From: CANMIH01 sp049116335
GTDB lineage: Bacteria; Pseudomonadota; Alphaproteobacteria; Rhodobacterales; Rhodobacteraceae
Direction: 5' to 3'
Length of the DNA: 64,000 nt
NCBI GenBank assembly: GCA_049116335.1
Contig: JAGDYZ010000008.1
Location: 186,001 to 250,000 of the forward strand
Shown: positions 8,764-16,970 of the stretch, piece by piece
How the letters are laid out: every line of letters begins with the position of its first letter
Numbering within the stretch: the stretch's first letter is position 1
Position numbers and translations under genes: made by a program
The notes under the pieces: model-generated
The model's input: the letters and a program-made list of their open reading frames with translations, nothing else
Told to the model about the DNA's origin: nothing
Databases searched by the model: none

Positions 8764-9945
8764 TCAGCTGGTGGAACAGCGCAGCAGCTTGATGGCCGCA
8801 AAATCGCTCACGTCACCGCCGACGCGTTTGCTGGCATAAAACAACACATGGGGTTTAGCGCTGAAGGGGTCCCGCAGCACACGCACATCAGGACGCTCCG
8901 CAATGGTATATCCCGACTGGAAGTTGCCAAAGGCAACAGGGGTGGTGTCGACATCCACATCCGGCATGTCCTCGCAGATCAACACCGGATACCCCAGAAG
9001 ACGTGCCGGTTCCCCAGCCGAGAGCCCATCGCTCCACAGATGGCGGCCGTCCGCATCCTTGAGCTTGCGCACCGCACCTGCCGTGCGCGAGTTCATCACA
9101 AAACTCGCCCCGGCGCGGTACTGCGCGCCCAGCGCATAAACCAGGTCAATCAGCGCGTCACCATCCCCCAGATCTCCCGAGGCACCTGAAATCTGATACC
9201 CAAGGTTGCCCCAGCTCCAGCCGCTTTCAATGACGGTTGGATGGGTCAGAAACCCACGGGGTTTATCTACACCGTCACCGCTCACAAAAGCCGTGGCTTC
9301 GGAAATCGCAAACTTCTCTGCAATCCGCCCCGCCAGCCAGCCTTCGACGTCAAAGGCCGCGTCATCCAACAGACGCTGCGACACTTTGGGCAGGGCATTG
9401 AGCTCATAGAGCGGGATCGAAATCCGATCGATTGTCGGGGTCGCGGACTCCGCCGAGGCCGATGTCTCATCCGCCCAGCCGGCACCGATGTCATTCTGGT
9501 CGATCAAGACGTCAAAGCTCGCCCCCTCGACACGCACCACACTTGCCACCGAGCGCAGCGAAGCTGTGCTGCTTAGCACCGAATTGATCGTATCCGACGT
9601 CACCGGATCCACAAGGTAACCGCCATCGGCGTTCACGGACACCGACATGGCTTTGCCTTCGATCTCAAGCCCCCGCAGCGCCTCATCATCGCCATTGCGC
9701 AGATAGGCATCAAATGCCTTTTGGTGCGGAGCATCCAGATCCATTTGGGTGGACAGAACCGGGCGGGCCACACGGGCCGATTTCTGATCAAGCATGGTCA
9801 ATCGCTCTTCCTGTTTGTAAAGTTTGTCCTGCAAGTCCGTCTGCAGGGTCTTAAAATCCGCCACCAGACCCGCCAGAGCAGAGCCAACGCGGGCAACCGG
9901 AGACAGATCTTCCCCGGTCCGAGACGCGGTCTCAGATGTTTTCAT
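8764..9945 (-). CDS. g5: GTA major capsid protein gp5 (HK97 fold)
   Basis: Major capsid protein precursor of 393 residues, HK97 family. Residues about 1-110 form the delta/scaffold region with a coiled coil (VADFKTLQTDLQDKLYKQEE), which gp4 is expected to remove. The mature shell begins near the conserved KAMSVSVNADGGYLVDP. Other family marks are RISIPLYELNALPKVSQRLL and FVMNSRTAGAVRKLKDADGR. I use the ATG at 9945 because a GTG one codon earlier is less well placed relative to the GAGGG ribosome binding site. It follows g4 by 28 bases. Confidence 0.95.
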   Translation of the reverse strand: MKTSETASRTGEDLSPVARVGSALAGLVADFKTLQTDLQDKLYKQEERLTMLDQKSARVARPVLSTQMDLDAPHQKAFDAYLRNGDDEALRGLEIEGKAMSVSVNADGGYLVDPVTSDTINSVLSSTASLRSVASVVRVEGASFDVLIDQNDIGAGWADETSASAESATPTIDRISIPLYELNALPKVSQRLLDDAAFDVEGWLAGRIAEKFAISEATAFVSGDGVDKPRGFLTHPTVIESGWSWGNLGYQISGASGDLGDGDALIDLVYALGAQYRAGASFVMNSRTAGAVRKLKDADGRHLWSDGLSAGEPARLLGYPVLICEDMPDVDVDTTPVAFGNFQSGYTIAERPDVRVLRDPFSAKPHVLFYASKRVGGDVSDFAAIKLLRCSTS

Positions 9946-9973
9946 CACTCATTTTCCCTCAGAAACGCGCGCG

Positions 9974-10540
9974 TCAGCCCCGCGCCAATGTGCGACGGGC
10001 CTCTTCCAAGGTCTCCGCCAGATCGCGCAAGTTGTCGTCGCCCGGGCTCTCCCCTTTTGACGCAACACGCGCACTGGGCAGCATGGGGAATGTGACCAAA
10101 GACACCTCCCAAAGCTCCAGTTCTTGCAAGAGCCGCTGGCCCTTATCGGTTTTGCTGGCTTTCACTATGCGATAGCCAATCGACAACCCGTCAATGGCCC
10201 CCGCCTCGATCAGTGCCGCCGCCTCGCGCCCCTTGGCAACACTGTCGAGCAACCGACCTTTGACAAAGAGCCCGCGGCTGTCTTCCTGCACGACATCCCA
10301 GATGCCGATGGGTTGTGCCGGATCATGTTGCCAAAGCATCTTCACCTGCCGCCCCTCAGCCGCCAGCCGCACAAGACTAGAGGCATAGGCCCCCGACGCC
10401 ACCACATCCCCGCCCTGATCGGTTTCGCCAAACAGCGAGGCATAGCCTTCGATCACAGCCCCATCAACAAGAGCCAACACTCCGTCAAAACGACAGAACT
10501 TATGTTCCAGATCCATCTCAACTCCCAACTGACCCCTCAT
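9974..10540 (-). CDS. g4: GTA prohead protease gp4
   Basis: Prohead protease of 188 residues, phage HK97-type serine protease (peptidase U35/S78 family), expected to process the capsid precursor encoded next door. The catalytic His is in LWQHDPAQPIGIW and the Ser in IDGLSIGYRIV. The start MRGQLGVEMDLEHKF at 10540 makes an ATGA overlap with g3.5; MDLEHKFCRF at 10516 is an alternative. The frame extends back to 10612 inside g3.5, which I reject. The C-terminal tail (DDNLRDLAETLEEARR) is helical. Confidence 0.92.
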   Translation of the reverse strand: MRGQLGVEMDLEHKFCRFDGVLALVDGAVIEGYASLFGETDQGGDVVASGAYASSLVRLAAEGRQVKMLWQHDPAQPIGIWDVVQEDSRGLFVKGRLLDSVAKGREAAALIEAGAIDGLSIGYRIVKASKTDKGQRLLQELELWEVSLVTFPMLPSARVASKGESPGDDNLRDLAETLEEARRTLARG

Positions 10541-10752
10541 GGGGCTGCACTCATCAATCCCTGAAACGCTTCTGCCAGGATGACCCCGGCGACACCGTAG
10601 ACCGTCAACCAAAGCCTGCGCTCCAGACGTTCCAACACCGCATCGAGCCGGTTAAACCGCTCTTTCAGCGCGTCATTTTGCAACTTGCTCACCCGTTCAT
10701 GTGCTTCCAGTCGCAAGGCTGGTGCACAGGCAAAGGGCTCATGATCACGCAT
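10537..10752 (-). CDS. g3.5: GTA small protein gp3.5
   Basis: Small protein of 71 residues at the place of RcGTA orfg3.5, between portal and protease. From MRDHEPFACAPALRLEAHER at 10752 it has an N-terminal charged helix or coiled coil (KLQNDALKERFNRLDAVLER) and a C-terminal hydrophobic segment (LTVYGVAGVILAEAFQGLM) that could span a membrane. It overlaps the g3 stop by 8 bases and g4 by 4. Its role in particle production is not known to me; the call rests on position and size. Confidence 0.78.
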   Translation of the reverse strand: MRDHEPFACAPALRLEAHERVSKLQNDALKERFNRLDAVLERLERRLWLTVYGVAGVILAEAFQGLMSAAP

Positions 10753-11932
10753 CTCCCACCTCCTCGGACAAGGCAGGTAATCCCAACATGCGCCGCTTCT
10801 CGGCCACTGACAGGAAATCCGCACCAACCACCCGAGACCATTGCGCATCCCGTTCCGAAGCGAGGGCAGGCACTTGATCCAGATCCGGTTTCAACTCAAA
10901 GGGCGCGTCCAGAAACCCCGCCAACCACCGTCCAATCGACGCGGTCACCTTTTTCGCGAGTGGCAACACGGTTTGTCGATAAAACGCCCGATGGGCTTCG
11001 GCATAATTGGCATAGGTGGCCTCGCCCGGGATGCCCAACAACATCGGCGGCACGCCAAAGGCGGTGGCTATCTCACGGGCTGCGGCCTCTTTTGACTTCT
11101 GAAATTCCATATCAGACGGGCTGAACCCCATCGGGCGCCAATCCAATCCACCTTCCAACAACATAGGCCGGCCTGCATTGCGCGCGCCCTGGTGATGGCT
11201 TTCCATTTCACAGTCGAGCCGATCGTATTGCTCCGGCGACAGGTGCCCCTGACCTTCCGCGCCCCTCCAGACAATGGCCCCCGACGGCCGCGCCGCATTG
11301 TCCAGCAATCCCTTGGCCCAGCGCGACGCACTGTTGTGAACATCCACCGCCTGCGCTGCAGCCTGCAAAGGCGACAGCCCATAGTGATCGTCCTGCGGAT
11401 GAAACGCCTTCACATGACAGATCGGAGCCAGATCCCCGGTCATATCAAAGCGATGTTTGCGCGCACCAACCGCATATTCATAGGCCATGGGCCACCCATC
11501 TGCCCCTGGCACCACCCGCATCCGGTCCGAACGCAGAACATGCAGTTCCAAAGGTGTGCCACTGTCTCCAAAGACCGCTTCGAGGTATCCATCCCCAGAC
11601 AGAAGGATCTGGCCATAAAGCGCCTCAAACAAATCCGCCCGCCCCTGCGTCGGATTTGGTCCCTGAACAAGCCCCAGAACGGGATGCTCGACAAAGCGTG
11701 TTTCAGCGTTCTGCACCACCAAAGGAAGGGCCGCTGCCGCCTCGGCAATAAGTTTGACCGCGCGAAATCCGACTGGATTTCCCGCAAATCCCTGTTTCGT
11801 CAACGACACCGTATCACGCGGTGTCCAGGCCACGCGCCCCGCCGACATATGCGCCATCACGCGCCCCGTGACCGAAGCCTTCTGCTCGGGCACCTCCGTC
11901 ACCTCGGACTTTCGCAGGAAATCGAAAACCAT
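10745..11932 (-). CDS. g3: GTA portal protein gp3
   Basis: Portal protein of 395 residues, HK97 family, the dodecameric DNA gate of the head. I chose the start MVFDFLRKSEVTEVPEQK at 11932. The open frame continues back to 12100, but that part would be read through the terminator hairpin at 12068-12097 and has no family match. Family features include AGNPVGFRAVKLIAEAAAAL, NPTQGRADLFEALYGQILLSGDGY and the C-terminal FGVPPMLLGIPGEATYANY. Unlike the rest of the cluster, g3 is separated from the upstream genes by 286 bases with a terminator, so it may need its own promoter or read-through. Confidence 0.95.
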   Translation of the reverse strand: MVFDFLRKSEVTEVPEQKASVTGRVMAHMSAGRVAWTPRDTVSLTKQGFAGNPVGFRAVKLIAEAAAALPLVVQNAETRFVEHPVLGLVQGPNPTQGRADLFEALYGQILLSGDGYLEAVFGDSGTPLELHVLRSDRMRVVPGADGWPMAYEYAVGARKHRFDMTGDLAPICHVKAFHPQDDHYGLSPLQAAAQAVDVHNSASRWAKGLLDNAARPSGAIVWRGAEGQGHLSPEQYDRLDCEMESHHQGARNAGRPMLLEGGLDWRPMGFSPSDMEFQKSKEAAAREIATAFGVPPMLLGIPGEATYANYAEAHRAFYRQTVLPLAKKVTASIGRWLAGFLDAPFELKPDLDQVPALASERDAQWSRVVGADFLSVAEKRRMLGLPALSEEVGDA

Positions 11933-12067
11933 CGCGCTTATGCTCCTTTCACCGGGGCAAGCACTGTGTCTTGCCGTTGAAAGAAACCTACCCGCGTGGT
12001 CTTGATCCTCTCTGACACCATCGCGCGCTAGCGACGCAACAGAGCAAAACGCCGGTAGCCAGAAGCT

Positions 12068-12097
12068 AAAAAATGCGGTTTCCGTTGGAAACCGCAT
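12068..12097 (-). terminator. Rho-independent terminator between the GTA-internal lipoprotein gene and portal gene
   Basis: On the minus strand an 11-base stem (ATGCGGTTTCC pairing with GGAAACCGCAT, loop AAC) is followed at once by TTTTTT. It lies 122 bases downstream of the lipoprotein stop and 136 bases before the portal start. The plus strand has no T tract after the stem, so orientation is clear. It interrupts the GTA reading direction. Confidence 0.8.
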
Positions 12098-12218
12098 CAA
12101 TCAGACCTGAGGTCCTTTAAGAGAGGGAGAACACGCGAGAGGCGAAGCTTTCAAACCCTCAAATATTTGGGATCTATAAAGACTGGCGCGCACGCCAGCC
12201 CTAGCGATTACGAATATC

Positions 12219-12668
12219 CTATCTTTGCTGGCTCTGTCGGAAACCCGCCAATGACCCACCCGCCACGAGATGATCCAGCAAAAGCTGACGCTGATACCGA
12301 TCCAAGCGGTTCAGCGCGTCCGCTTCCTCAAAGTTCAACTCGCGACGCTGGAACCCATTGTCATTCAGGCATTTGTCCACCGCGGCCCGCGCTCCATCAT
12401 CCCGGATGGCACGGGCATTTGTCGCCACAATCACCGGACCAAGGACCAGACCGCCAAACACCACGCCTGCGATGTAGCCTCCGGTGAGCGCATTGCGTCC
12501 CCCTTGCGGGCCCTGACGCGAACAGACCTGCACCGCACGACGCGCGGTGGCAAGATCGCTGCCCGGTTTCATTGGCACAGAGGGCCCCGGCGGGCCTGCA
12601 CAGCCCGCAAGCGCCACAGCGCCCAGAACCACCGAAAATTGCAATGTTCGAAGTGAGAAAATCGACAA
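12219..12668 (-). CDS. Small glycine-zipper-like lipoprotein inside the GTA cluster
   Basis: Predicted outer- or inner-membrane lipoprotein of 149 residues inserted between terminase and portal genes. The signal ends in a lipobox (GAVALAGC, acylated Cys about residue 23). Downstream are VQVCSRQ, a Gly-rich hydrophobic stretch (GGYIAGVVFGGLVLGPVIVA, about residues 68-87) and AVDKCLNDNGFQRR, then a charged helical C-terminus. I chose the TTG at 12668 because AAGGA stands 7 bases upstream; a TTG at 12698 is an alternative. The layout Cys-hydrophobic Gly stretch-Cys recurs in the lipoprotein at 54380. It is not part of the RcGTA core set. Function unknown. Confidence 0.75.
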   Translation of the reverse strand: MSIFSLRTLQFSVVLGAVALAGCAGPPGPSVPMKPGSDLATARRAVQVCSRQGPQGGRNALTGGYIAGVVFGGLVLGPVIVATNARAIRDDGARAAVDKCLNDNGFQRRELNFEEADALNRLDRYQRQLLLDHLVAGGSLAGFRQSQQR

Positions 12669-12754
12669 ACCTATGTTCCTTAAAGCAATCTGCCCCAAGG
12701 CTTACAGGCCATCTTACTAACGTGCAATCTCAGCGTGTGAACAATACGATTTTT

Positions 12755-14122
12755 TCAAATCGAACGCATCGTAGGCCGCAACCCCTGCGCCGCATGGATC
12801 ATCAACTCGTGTAATGCCCAGACAAGCGCATCCACCCGGTCCGGGCTTCCGGCGCCCTGATACCCGGCCTGAGACATCAGACACATCTGCGCTTCAAGCG
12901 CATCGCAACCAAGCAGATGCCGCACGCGTCCCTGCTCATAAAGCGCAGCGATCGGTTCGGCGCGGGCCGCCTTGCCGCGCGTGGCATGAACCTTGCGCAC
13001 CGGCAGCATCGTATCCACCTGTCGCAGAATGGTTTCGACCATATCGCCACCCTGATTGACCTCGGCCACAACCCGATCCGCCCCCCACCGCTGCGCAGCG
13101 TCAACGGCGGCCTCGGCCCATCCTAATGGCGTGCGCCCCTGCACGCTGGCATCTTCAAGTACATAGGCCGACCACGCCGACGGGGGACCCTGACATGTGA
13201 CGCCAGCCACAACAATCCCGCATTCATCCGCGCCTTTGCCGCCCCCTGCAGGCGGATCAACCGCCACAACGATCCGGTCCAGATCAGGCAGCTGCCCAGA
13301 GCGCCGCTCATCCAGCAAGGCCCGCGTCCATAGCGCGCCATCCACCTCGTCCAGTAGAACACCATCCAGTTCCTGCAGCCCCAAACGCGTCCCGGCATAG
13401 CGCCCACGCACCTCAGTCAGAAACGAAGCCGCGAGATAGGCCGCATTTGCCTCGGTTTTGGCCCGTGTCACCACAGTCGTGTCCTGCTCAAGCAGCTCTT
13501 TCAAAACAGGCACATTGCGCGGTGTTGTTGTCACACAGATTTGCGGATCGTCGCCCAGACGCACGCCAAATTGCAGCATATCCCAAGTCTCGCGCGCCTT
13601 TGGCCATTTCGCAAGCTCATCCACCCAGGCCCCATCAAACTGAGGCCCGCGCAACCCCTCGGCATCATGGGCCGAAAAACACATGGCTTCGGCCCCGTTG
13701 GGCCAAACAAGACACCGGCGCGTGGCCACCCATTTGGGTTTCCGATCCGGCGGGGAACAGGCCATGATACCACTGTCCCCATAGATCATCACCTCACGCA
13801 CCTGATCATAGGTTTCCCCCACCAGTGCCAGCCTGCGACAGAGGCCCTTATCCATGGGGCGCGCACCCTCAACCTGCGACCGCACCCATTCTGCCCCAGC
13901 ACGGGTTTTGCCTGCGCCACGCCCGCCAAGAATAACCCAATTGCGCCATGTGCCGCCGGGAGGCAGTTGATGGTCATGGGCCCAGAACTCAAACAGATAG
14001 GGGAGCGCCATGCGCTCCCCGTCTTGTAATTTATTCAGAAACTCCGTCCGCGTGACAGCAGGTGCGGAGGCGAGCCAGGCGGCACCCGATCTCAGATCGG
14101 GCCTGTTCAAGGTCAAGTCCAT
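12755..14122 (-). CDS. g2: GTA terminase large subunit gp2
   Basis: DNA-packaging motor of the GTA, about 455 residues. The ATPase domain has Walker A GGRGAGKT and Walker B-like FDGAWVDELAKW. The C-terminal RNase H-like nuclease shows VAVDPPAGGG, VVAEVNQGGDMVE and DRVDALVWALHEL with acidic metal-binding residues. In GTA systems this enzyme packages random host DNA rather than its own genome. I use the ATG at 14122 (MDLTLNRPDLRSGAAWL), which overlaps g1 by 92 bases; the family similarity is clear only from about LASAPAVTRTEFL onward, so a later non-ATG start cannot be excluded. Confidence 0.93.
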   Translation of the reverse strand: MDLTLNRPDLRSGAAWLASAPAVTRTEFLNKLQDGERMALPYLFEFWAHDHQLPPGGTWRNWVILGGRGAGKTRAGAEWVRSQVEGARPMDKGLCRRLALVGETYDQVREVMIYGDSGIMACSPPDRKPKWVATRRCLVWPNGAEAMCFSAHDAEGLRGPQFDGAWVDELAKWPKARETWDMLQFGVRLGDDPQICVTTTPRNVPVLKELLEQDTTVVTRAKTEANAAYLAASFLTEVRGRYAGTRLGLQELDGVLLDEVDGALWTRALLDERRSGQLPDLDRIVVAVDPPAGGGKGADECGIVVAGVTCQGPPSAWSAYVLEDASVQGRTPLGWAEAAVDAAQRWGADRVVAEVNQGGDMVETILRQVDTMLPVRKVHATRGKAARAEPIAALYEQGRVRHLLGCDALEAQMCLMSQAGYQGAGSPDRVDALVWALHELMIHAAQGLRPTMRSI

Positions 14123-14393
14123 ATTCTCCGGTGATGCCACAGTTTGCGCGTCGAATTGCATCCAGTTCAGCCTCCGTATCTCTGGCCGCTCGCAGCCAAA
14201 ACCTGAGATCCCCCAGCAGTTTGCCAGAGTCGCTCTTTCTCTCCGCGTTCCCTTGGCTCACCCGCCGTCGCAGATCGCGCAGTTCCTTCACCAATTCGGT
14301 CAGTGTTTCCGCGATTTCCTCGCGTTGTTGTTCCAACCATTCCGTTTCCGCCTGAGCCCGGATCAAAACCGGGTCGTCATCTTTGTCGGCCAT
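14031..14393 (-). CDS. g1: GTA small terminase gp1
   Basis: First gene of the cluster, 120 residues, at the place of RcGTA gp1, the small terminase that recruits DNA to the motor. The start is MADKDDDPVLIRAQAETEWL at 14393; the frame continues back to 14492 without support. The protein is almost all helix: a coiled coil (EWLEQQREEIAETLTELVKE, then LRDLRRRVSQ) followed by a charged stretch and GLDLEQARSEIGCRLARLRT. It shares little sequence with ordinary phage small terminases, so the call leans on order and on the coiled-coil build. Confidence 0.8.
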   Translation of the reverse strand: MADKDDDPVLIRAQAETEWLEQQREEIAETLTELVKELRDLRRRVSQGNAERKSDSGKLLGDLRFWLRAARDTEAELDAIRRANCGITGEYGLDLEQARSEIGCRLARLRTCCHADGVSE

Positions 14394-14628
14394 GCTCGAC
14401 ACCTTTCTTGCCTGTAGAAGCCCCTCCGCAGGCGGACGAACACACGACGCATGCCACGCCGCGCGCCATCCATGTCCAGCATGTTCAGACACTAAGCCCG
14501 GATCTGTTACGGAGGTTTTCAGGCGACGCGCGCAATGAGCTGAAACCGTTAATCATTTCAAACAGGTCTCGCTCTTGCCCCGCCTTCGCCGCTCTGGCAT
14601 CAATTCCGCAAGGAACAAGGATACGCCA
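14394..14628. promoter_or_regulatory. Divergent control region of the GTA cluster and the aminotransferase operon
   Basis: 235 bases without a convincing gene lie between g1 (minus) and the aminotransferase (plus) and must hold both promoters. I see an imperfect inverted pair GTTTTCAG / CTGAAAC at about 14514-14547, and AAGGAACAAGG before the aminotransferase ATG. I cannot name a binding protein; in Rhodobacter capsulatus the GTA promoter is driven by GafA, and nothing here proves the same. Confidence 0.45.
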
Positions 14629-15819
14629 ATGCCCACACTGTCTTCACGCATCACATCCATCAACACCGGCGGGTCAGATGGTTGGGAAGTCTTCTATCGC
14701 TCGCGTCGGATGATCGATGCTGGTGTGGATGTCACAGAACTGACCATCGGTGAACATGACATTGGCACCGATCAATCCATTCTAGACGCCATGCACAAAG
14801 CGGCCAGCGGCGGCCACACTGGGTATCCCGAAGTGCCGGGTATTCACGCGCTGCGCCGCGAAATTGCCAAACGCCTGCAGACCGCGACCGGTGTACTCAC
14901 CGAGATGGAAAACGTGATCATCACCCCTGGTGGTCAGTCAGGTCTCTTTGCCTGCCACATCGCGATCGGCTCGCCCGGTGACACCGCCCTTTACGTCGAT
15001 CCCTGCTATGTCACCTATCCCGGCACGCTGCGGTCAACCTCATTGAATGCGGTTCCGGTGCCAACGCGCTCCCGCGACGCCTTTTTGCCCCAGCCCGAGG
15101 TGATTGATCGTCTCGCAAAAGAAACTGGGGCCAAAAGCCTTTTGCTGAATTCGCCAAACAATCCCACTGGCATGGTGTATCCACGGGAGCACCTGATTGA
15201 GATCGGCAAAGTCTGTGAAGAAAACGACATGTGGATAATCTCGGACGAGGTCTATGACACGCAGGTTTGGGATGGCGACCATATCAGCCCCCGCGCGCTT
15301 CCGGGTCTGGCCGAACGGACCCTGCTCATTGGGTCGATGTCCAAAAGCCATGCCATGACAGGCTCACGCATGGGCTGGGTGGTTGCCCCTGCCCCCGTGA
15401 TCGACAGCCTGATTGATCTGGCCACCAACACCACCTATGGCGTGCCCGGTTATATTCAGGATGCAGCGCTTTTCGCTCTGCAACAGGGCGAGGCAATGGA
15501 AAGCAAAGTGGCCGAGCCCTTCCGCAGGCGGCGTGATCTTTTGCTGGATGTGTTGGCAAAACAGGATTTCATCTCGGCCATTCCCGCCAAAGGCGCGATG
15601 TATCTGATGCTTGATATCCGTAAAACCGGCATGTCTGGCGAAGAATTTGCCAATGCCCTACTCGACGCACACCACATCGCGGTGATGCCCGGTGAAAGTT
15701 TCGGCACCTCAGCGGCCGGCCACATCCGTTTGGCCCTCACAATTGAAGACGGCAAACTTGTCTCGGCGGTGCAGACCCTGTGTGACTTCGCACAATCACT
15801 GGCCAAAACTGACGCATGA
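14629..15819 (+). CDS. PLP-dependent aminotransferase, class I/II
   Basis: Cytosolic aminotransferase of 396 residues, fold type I. The start MPTLSSRITSINTGGSDGWE at 14629 has AAGGAACAAGG just upstream; an earlier in-frame start at 14575 lacks this. Visible features are the substrate-binding GGHTGYPEVPGIHALR, NSPNNPTGMVYPREHL with the cofactor-binding Asn, DEVYDTQVW with the Asp that pairs with the pyridine nitrogen, and the Schiff-base Lys in SMSKSHAMTGSRMGW. The amino acid substrate cannot be told from sequence; aspartate- or alanine-type enzymes are the nearest relatives. The stop overlaps the next start as ATGA. Confidence 0.9.
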   Translation: MPTLSSRITSINTGGSDGWEVFYRSRRMIDAGVDVTELTIGEHDIGTDQSILDAMHKAASGGHTGYPEVPGIHALRREIAKRLQTATGVLTEMENVIITPGGQSGLFACHIAIGSPGDTALYVDPCYVTYPGTLRSTSLNAVPVPTRSRDAFLPQPEVIDRLAKETGAKSLLLNSPNNPTGMVYPREHLIEIGKVCEENDMWIISDEVYDTQVWDGDHISPRALPGLAERTLLIGSMSKSHAMTGSRMGWVVAPAPVIDSLIDLATNTTYGVPGYIQDAALFALQQGEAMESKVAEPFRRRRDLLLDVLAKQDFISAIPAKGAMYLMLDIRKTGMSGEEFANALLDAHHIAVMPGESFGTSAAGHIRLALTIEDGKLVSAVQTLCDFAQSLAKTDA

Positions 15820-16163
15820 GTACCCCGGTTTCATCCCTCAGAAGCCTTGGCCCCGCCTTTGAAGAAGAATGTACAAAGGCGGGTATCATGGATGCTGAAA
15901 CGCTGCGCGCATTAGGAGCCCATGAGAGCTATCGCAAACTGCTGATGAATGGGATGAAGCCGCATTTCATTTGGTACTACGTGCTACATATGTCGCTTCA
16001 AGGTCGCCCTTGGAATGACTGTAAAGGCAAGGAAAAAGACGCTCTGCGTGTTCAGTTCGACGCCCTGAAACGTGAAAACAAGGCGTCGCCGCTGACGGGT
16101 ATTGTTGCGGATCTTGATGCCATAGGGGTCCGGGTCCGCGCGGATGATCTCAAACCGCTCTAG
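15816..16163 (+). CDS. TfoX/Sxy C-terminal-domain protein
   Basis: Protein of 115 residues that matches the C-terminal domain of TfoX/Sxy, a competence-linked family: SSLRSLGPAFEEECTKAGI, then DAETLRALGAHESYRKLL, then WYYVLHMSLQGRPWNDC. The N-terminal TfoX domain is absent. Free-standing TfoX_C proteins are common in this group and their role is not settled. It overlaps the aminotransferase by four bases (ATGA), so the two are co-translated, and it meets the YafY regulator tail to tail with a 4-base overlap. The residues after position 85 are not recognisable. Confidence 0.8.
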   Translation: MSTPVSSLRSLGPAFEEECTKAGIMDAETLRALGAHESYRKLLMNGMKPHFIWYYVLHMSLQGRPWNDCKGKEKDALRVQFDALKRENKASPLTGIVADLDAIGVRVRADDLKPL

Positions 16164-16876
16164 GCCGAATCCGAACTCTCTGAGCGCGCGCGATACCGCT
16201 CGGCTATCTGACGGTCCCATTCATCAAGCAGCTGTTTGCGCCGCGCCGGATACCTGTCGGCCAGCGCCGTCAGGGCCTGAACGCGATCCGTTCTGAAATT
16301 CCGAAGGCCCTGCCGGGTTTCACACCACCCGACAATGTATCTGACCCGCCCCAGATAGGCGATCAGCAGGGGCCAGATCACCCGGTCTGTCGCCACCTCT
16401 TTTTGATCCACATAGCGAAGAGCAAGCTTTGACCGCGTGCGGATCGCCTGCCGCAGCTCAGCGCCATCAAACGCCTCTGAATTTTGTGCCGCAGGTGCCA
16501 CCGACCGCACCCCAGCATCCAAGACAATCGGCCGAAGCTCTTCGGGAATCGATTCCGACAATTTTGTCACCAGATCACGCGCCGCACGCGCCAGAGACGG
16601 ATCAGCCTGCGCTGCAACCAACGTTGCCCCAAGCGCAGCCGCCTCCAGCTCATCCGGTGTCAGCATCAAAGGCGGCATGTCATAGCCGTCCTCGAGCACA
16701 TAGCCCGTACCCGCCTCTCCGGTGATCGGCACCCTCTGCGCCATCAATTCCGCCATATCGCGATACAGAGTGCGCAGAGAGATCTCTAGCTCCTCCGCCA
16801 GATCTTTCCCGGTCACCGCCCCACGATGGGCGCGAAGGATCTGAATAATTTGAAAAAGACGTTCTGTGCGGCGCAT
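16160..16876 (-). CDS. YafY-type transcriptional regulator (HTH + WYL)
   Basis: DNA-binding regulator of 238 residues. The N-terminal HTH_11 domain (residues about 1-60) reads RRTERLFQIIQILRAHRGAV and ISLRTLYRDMAELMAQ with the recognition helix. The C-terminal WYL domain (from about residue 138) includes KLALRYVDQKEVATDRVIWP and RVRYIVGWCETRQGLRNFR, a ligand-sensing region in this family. It is divergent from the SRPBCC gene with 94 bases between the starts, which suggests that it controls that gene and itself. The ligand is unknown. Confidence 0.88.
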   Translation of the reverse strand: MRRTERLFQIIQILRAHRGAVTGKDLAEELEISLRTLYRDMAELMAQRVPITGEAGTGYVLEDGYDMPPLMLTPDELEAAALGATLVAAQADPSLARAARDLVTKLSESIPEELRPIVLDAGVRSVAPAAQNSEAFDGAELRQAIRTRSKLALRYVDQKEVATDRVIWPLLIAYLGRVRYIVGWCETRQGLRNFRTDRVQALTALADRYPARRKQLLDEWDRQIAERYRARSESSDSA

Positions 16877-16970
16877 TTTTTGGTCCCTGCTGCCACACTA
16901 CTGCCATAACGCTGTCAGCAGGGCAACGGTATCACCTGTTTCAACGCAACTTGAACAGATGAGACATCCC

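Noticed and set aside
1..14393. Ordinary prophage instead of GTA
   Set aside because: No integrase, replication or repressor genes and no att repeats seen; the gene order and protein sizes match the GTA cluster exactly, including the short tape measure.
16866..16970. N-terminal extension of the SRPBCC gene to 16866
   Set aside because: The added residues overlap the divergent regulator start and do not belong to the fold; MIRFSRSL at 16971 fits the domain start.
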